Below, in pieces: positions 61,640 to 64,000 of a stretch of DNA of 64,000 bases. The stretch spans positions 434,001-498,000 of the forward strand of contig NZ_CP119567.1 in assembly GCF_029277445.1 (NCBI RefSeq), in the 5' to 3' direction. The translations under genes and the position numbers were made by a program. Within the stretch, counting starts at the first letter, position 1. Every line of letters begins with the position of its first letter. The notes beneath the pieces were generated by a model. That model was given only the letters and a program-made list of their open reading frames with translations. It had not been told where the DNA came from and did no database searches. The stretch comes from Pararhizobium qamdonense (GTDB lineage Bacteria > Pseudomonadota > Alphaproteobacteria > Rhizobiales > Rhizobiaceae).

Positions 61640-63199
61640 TCATTGCATTGCCCGGCCGAGCATGTCCCAAACAGGCTCAAGCGCACGGCGGGCATGCTGA
61701 TAGGGCGGAAATAGCCTTGAATAGATTTCGGCCAATGCCGGATCGGGCGCTTCGGCCGGACCGAGCAAGGGTGTTACCCATTGCGCGATACAGGCATGCA
61801 TGTCGCCGTAGACGCCGATGGCAACGGCGGCGATCATGGCAGCGCCTGCAGCACCCGCTTCTTCACGCGAAGAGACACGGGCCGGTGACCCGACGGCCGC
61901 TGCGATCACCGACCGCAGGGCACGCGAGCGCGCGGCTCCGCCCGTCAGGCGCAGTTCTGCCGGCATCTCGCCCATCGCCGCGTAACAGTCGCGCGTGCCC
62001 ATTCCCAGTCCCTCGACAACAGCCCGCAGGAGATCGGGAAACCGGTGGCCGCTGCTCAAGCCGATAAAGCCGGCGCGGGCATCCGGATTGACGAACGGTC
62101 CGCGCTCTCCGGCCTCGGAAATATAGGGATGATAGAGAATGGCACCCGGACGGCTTGCCGCAAGCCAGCCTTCGATCTTCCCCACCAGGTCAGCATGGGA
62201 AACCGGATGCCCCATCTCGCCCATCAGGTCGCCGGCCATTTTCAGCGCCCAGTCAATATTGAGCGTGGCCGCCATGTTGGATTGCGCCGGTGCCACGATC
62301 CCCGGTATCGGCAGGACGACCATGTACCCGGTGCCTTCGGCATTCAGGATGGTGTCATCGACAGCCATCGCGCGCATATGCATGCCGGTCGAGCCGATCG
62401 TCGAGCAGGCCGATGCCCTGCCCTCTGTGACGATACCGGCGCCCAAAGCCGTGCAGGCGAAATCGACATAACCAAGGCTCACGGGCGTGCATTCGAGAAG
62501 CCCGGTCTGTGCCGCTGCGGCCGCAGAGAGCGGATGCACGATCTGCGTTCCGTCGATGATCTCCGGCAACAACGGGCGTTTTGCACTGAGCCCCAGCATG
62601 GCGATGACATCGTCGTCATATTGGCGCGTGCGAAAATTTCCGAATGTAAAACTTGCCTCTGACGGGTCGGTGGCTCGCACGCCGGTCAGGTTCAGGTAAA
62701 GCCAATCCTTGCAATGGAGCGCGATATCCGCCTCATCCAGCACGTCAGGACTGTCAGAGAGCATATGCGCGAGCTGCGCGCCCTGCTGACAGGTGTTAAG
62801 CCCGGTTCCCGTCGCCTCGAAGCGGGCCCGGTTCTCAGGAGAAGCGCAGAGTTTCCGCACGGTCGGGGCGGCGCGCGCATCGAGCCAGAGCCAGGCGTCC
62901 GCTGCCGGTGTGCCGTCCTTGCGCACGAGCCAGGTGCCGTCCCCCTGCCCGGTCACGCCGAGTGCTGCCACGCGCTGCGCAAGGCCGTCGATCTTGGTGG
63001 CAAGATCGCGGATGGTCTGGGCGCAATCGGCCCATGTCTTTTCCAACGACTGGAACGCGGCACCATCAGCGCCTGTCGAATAGGTATTGGGCACGGAGGC
63101 TGCGGCAATCTGGCGGCCCGCAAGGTCAAACGCGACGGCCTTGATCACCGAGGTTCCGGCATCGATGCCGATCAGGATATCTTTCCCGGCATCAGACAT
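61640..63199 (-). CDS. eryA: Erythritol kinase (FGGY family)
   Basis: A 519-aa FGGY kinase, the length of known erythritol kinases. GIDAGTSVIKAVAFDLAGRQ is the phosphate-binding start, TGQGDGTWLV and WLWLDARAAPTVR hold substrate residues, and TGGAARSRALR closes the C-terminal ATP site. It makes L-erythritol 4-phosphate for EryB. The gap of 107 bases from the regulator gene upstream may contain a promoter; none was identified. Confidence 0.88.
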   Translation of the reverse strand: MSDAGKDILIGIDAGTSVIKAVAFDLAGRQIAAASVPNTYSTGADGAAFQSLEKTWADCAQTIRDLATKIDGLAQRVAALGVTGQGDGTWLVRKDGTPAADAWLWLDARAAPTVRKLCASPENRARFEATGTGLNTCQQGAQLAHMLSDSPDVLDEADIALHCKDWLYLNLTGVRATDPSEASFTFGNFRTRQYDDDVIAMLGLSAKRPLLPEIIDGTQIVHPLSAAAAAQTGLLECTPVSLGYVDFACTALGAGIVTEGRASACSTIGSTGMHMRAMAVDDTILNAEGTGYMVVLPIPGIVAPAQSNMAATLNIDWALKMAGDLMGEMGHPVSHADLVGKIEGWLAASRPGAILYHPYISEAGERGPFVNPDARAGFIGLSSGHRFPDLLRAVVEGLGMGTRDCYAAMGEMPAELRLTGGAARSRALRSVIAAAVGSPARVSSREEAGAAGAAMIAAVAIGVYGDMHACIAQWVTPLLGPAEAPDPALAEIYSRLFPPYQHARRALEPVWDMLGRAMQ

Positions 63200-63306
63200 C
63201 AGACCGGCATCCGGCGCTGGCCAGAGCCAGCCGTAAATCCGGGAGCGTTCAGCTCGATCGAGTGATTGACAGCAGCCATAGCTGGCCTCCCATTCCTTAA
63301 ACCGCG

Positions 63307-64000
63307 TCAGGACGCGTCGTTGACCAGCGCAGACGCCGTCTGTTCGTCGATAATCAGGCCGCTCAGACAGCCGCTCAGCAGCGCCGAGCGGATTGCGGCT
63401 ATCTTGCCCGGCCCGCCGGCGATGGCGACAATCCGGCGCGCCTTCATGCTTTCAAGGCTCGGCGATAGGGTCCGTTCGCCCAACGTCGTCTCGACCGGCT
63501 TTCCGTCCGCATCGAAGAAGTGACCGAGCATTTCGCCAACCCCGCCATGATCGCGCACGTCCTGCATTTCCGGCACTTCGATCATCTGCGACACGACAAG
63601 CTGCGAATCCAGTTCTGCCGTTCCGATGCCGATCAGCATCAGATCAGCGCGGGCGGCGAGATCAAAGACGTGACGCACGCCCCGCTGAGACAGAAGCACT
63701 TCCCGGTCCTCAACCGAATTGGCAAAGAACGGCACGGGCATGACATAGGACACCGCGCCGGTTTTTTCGGCGAGACGGTGCATCACGTCATGGGGATTAG
63801 CCGCATAGTTTCGCGTCAATCCGCCCAGCAGCGAAACGAACCGGACGTCGCCCGCATCCACAGTGGGCATGGCGGCGATAGCGGCGGCCAATGTACGGCC
63901 GTTGCCGATGCCGATGACCTGGCCCTGCAGGTTCTTGATTTCGCGCTGCAGGAATTCGGCGCCGGCAACGCCCAGCGCGCGCATCAGCAGGCTCTTGTCG
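63307..64000 (-). CDS. eryD: SorC-family regulator, partial (EryD-like)
   Basis: The gene continues beyond the right edge, so only the last 230 codons are seen and the helix-turn-helix is outside. They form a SorC/DeoR-type sugar-binding domain: VIGIGNGRTLAAAIAAMP, FVSLLGGLTRN, DLMLIGIGTAELDSQLV and a final AIAGGPGKIAAIRSALLSGCLSGLIIDE. Position directly upstream of eryA, on the same strand, supports an EryD-like regulator responding to erythritol. In Brucella eryD is the last gene of the operon; here it comes first. Confidence 0.82.
   Translation of the reverse strand, partial: DKSLLMRALGVAGAEFLQREIKNLQGQVIGIGNGRTLAAAIAAMPTVDAGDVRFVSLLGGLTRNYAANPHDVMHRLAEKTGAVSYVMPVPFFANSVEDREVLLSQRGVRHVFDLAARADLMLIGIGTAELDSQLVVSQMIEVPEMQDVRDHGGVGEMLGHFFDADGKPVETTLGERTLSPSLESMKARRIVAIAGGPGKIAAIRSALLSGCLSGLIIDEQTASALVNDAS

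Noticed and set aside
60040..63199. Glycerol pathway glpD-glpK
   Set aside because: Both proteins belong to those families, but the kinase pattern, its 519-aa length and the neighbouring EryC-like barrel fit the erythritol operon better.
1..64000. CRISPR arrays, tRNA or rRNA genes, prophage, plasmid origin
   Set aside because: No repeat-spacer pattern, no tRNA-like cloverleaf next to an integrase, no phage structural genes and no repABC-like genes were seen on reading through the window; short RNA genes could still be missed by eye.

Overview
The window looks like part of a Rhizobiales genome (Rhizobium/Agrobacterium/Sinorhizobium type). The evidence is high GC, an HWE-family and a LOV-type sensor kinase, a sigma-EcfG-like promoter, an erythritol (ery) operon of the Brucella/Rhizobium kind, a SmoEFGK-type polyol transporter, and many small catabolic operons, each next to its own regulator. 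No rRNA, tRNA or CRISPR array was seen. The density of transporters and regulators suits a chromid, a megaplasmid or an accessory chromosomal arm. Assignment to a species is not attempted.

Layout. 1-1664: the end of a sugar or polyol operon (zinc dehydrogenase, ABC ATPase). 1719-5293: signalling block with a frameshifted PAS-PAS-PAS-HWE kinase, a single-domain response regulator and a LOV kinase that has an EcfG-like promoter. 5656-7907: NepI-like MFS exporter with divergent AraC regulator. 8067-13950: dihydropyrimidinase, a PLP enzyme related to cysteine desulfurases, a polar amino-acid ABC transporter and a divergent FadR-type regulator with a palindromic operator. 14002-23962: redox enzymes (Tat-exported aldo-keto reductase and metallo-hydrolase, SDRs), lipocalin-like protein, phospholipid methyltransferase-like protein, MFS exporter, two related LysR regulators and an AraC regulator. 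24288-28119: PaoABC-type molybdenum aldehyde oxidoreductase. 28408-28745: decayed remnants of an SOS-associated peptidase and apparently a DNA ligase.

28914-37369: an IclR-controlled operon with a complete ABC importer followed by a CoA-transferase, a CitE-like lyase, a D-2-hydroxyacid dehydrogenase and an RraA-like aldolase. This is a self-contained organic-acid pathway whose substrate I cannot name, and it is my best candidate for an undescribed system. 37884-39551: an ISNCY-type insertion sequence. 39826-42056: SulP anion transporter and J-domain protein. 42178-48839: a sulfur-scavenging operon (LLM monooxygenase, two SfnB-like flavoenzymes, MetNIQ-like importer).

49115-58977: a hexitol regulon. 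The importer SmoEFGK, a SmoS-like dehydrogenase, a zinc dehydrogenase, a PfkB kinase and a GatZ-family protein would take a hexitol to a ketose, to a ketose 6-phosphate, and into fructose 6-phosphate. A LacI regulator and matching TTTAC-N4-GTAA operators complete it. 59053-64000: eryC, eryB, eryA and a partial SorC-family regulator (eryD-like), for erythritol conversion toward erythrose 4-phosphate. The downstream isomerases eryH/eryI are not in the window.
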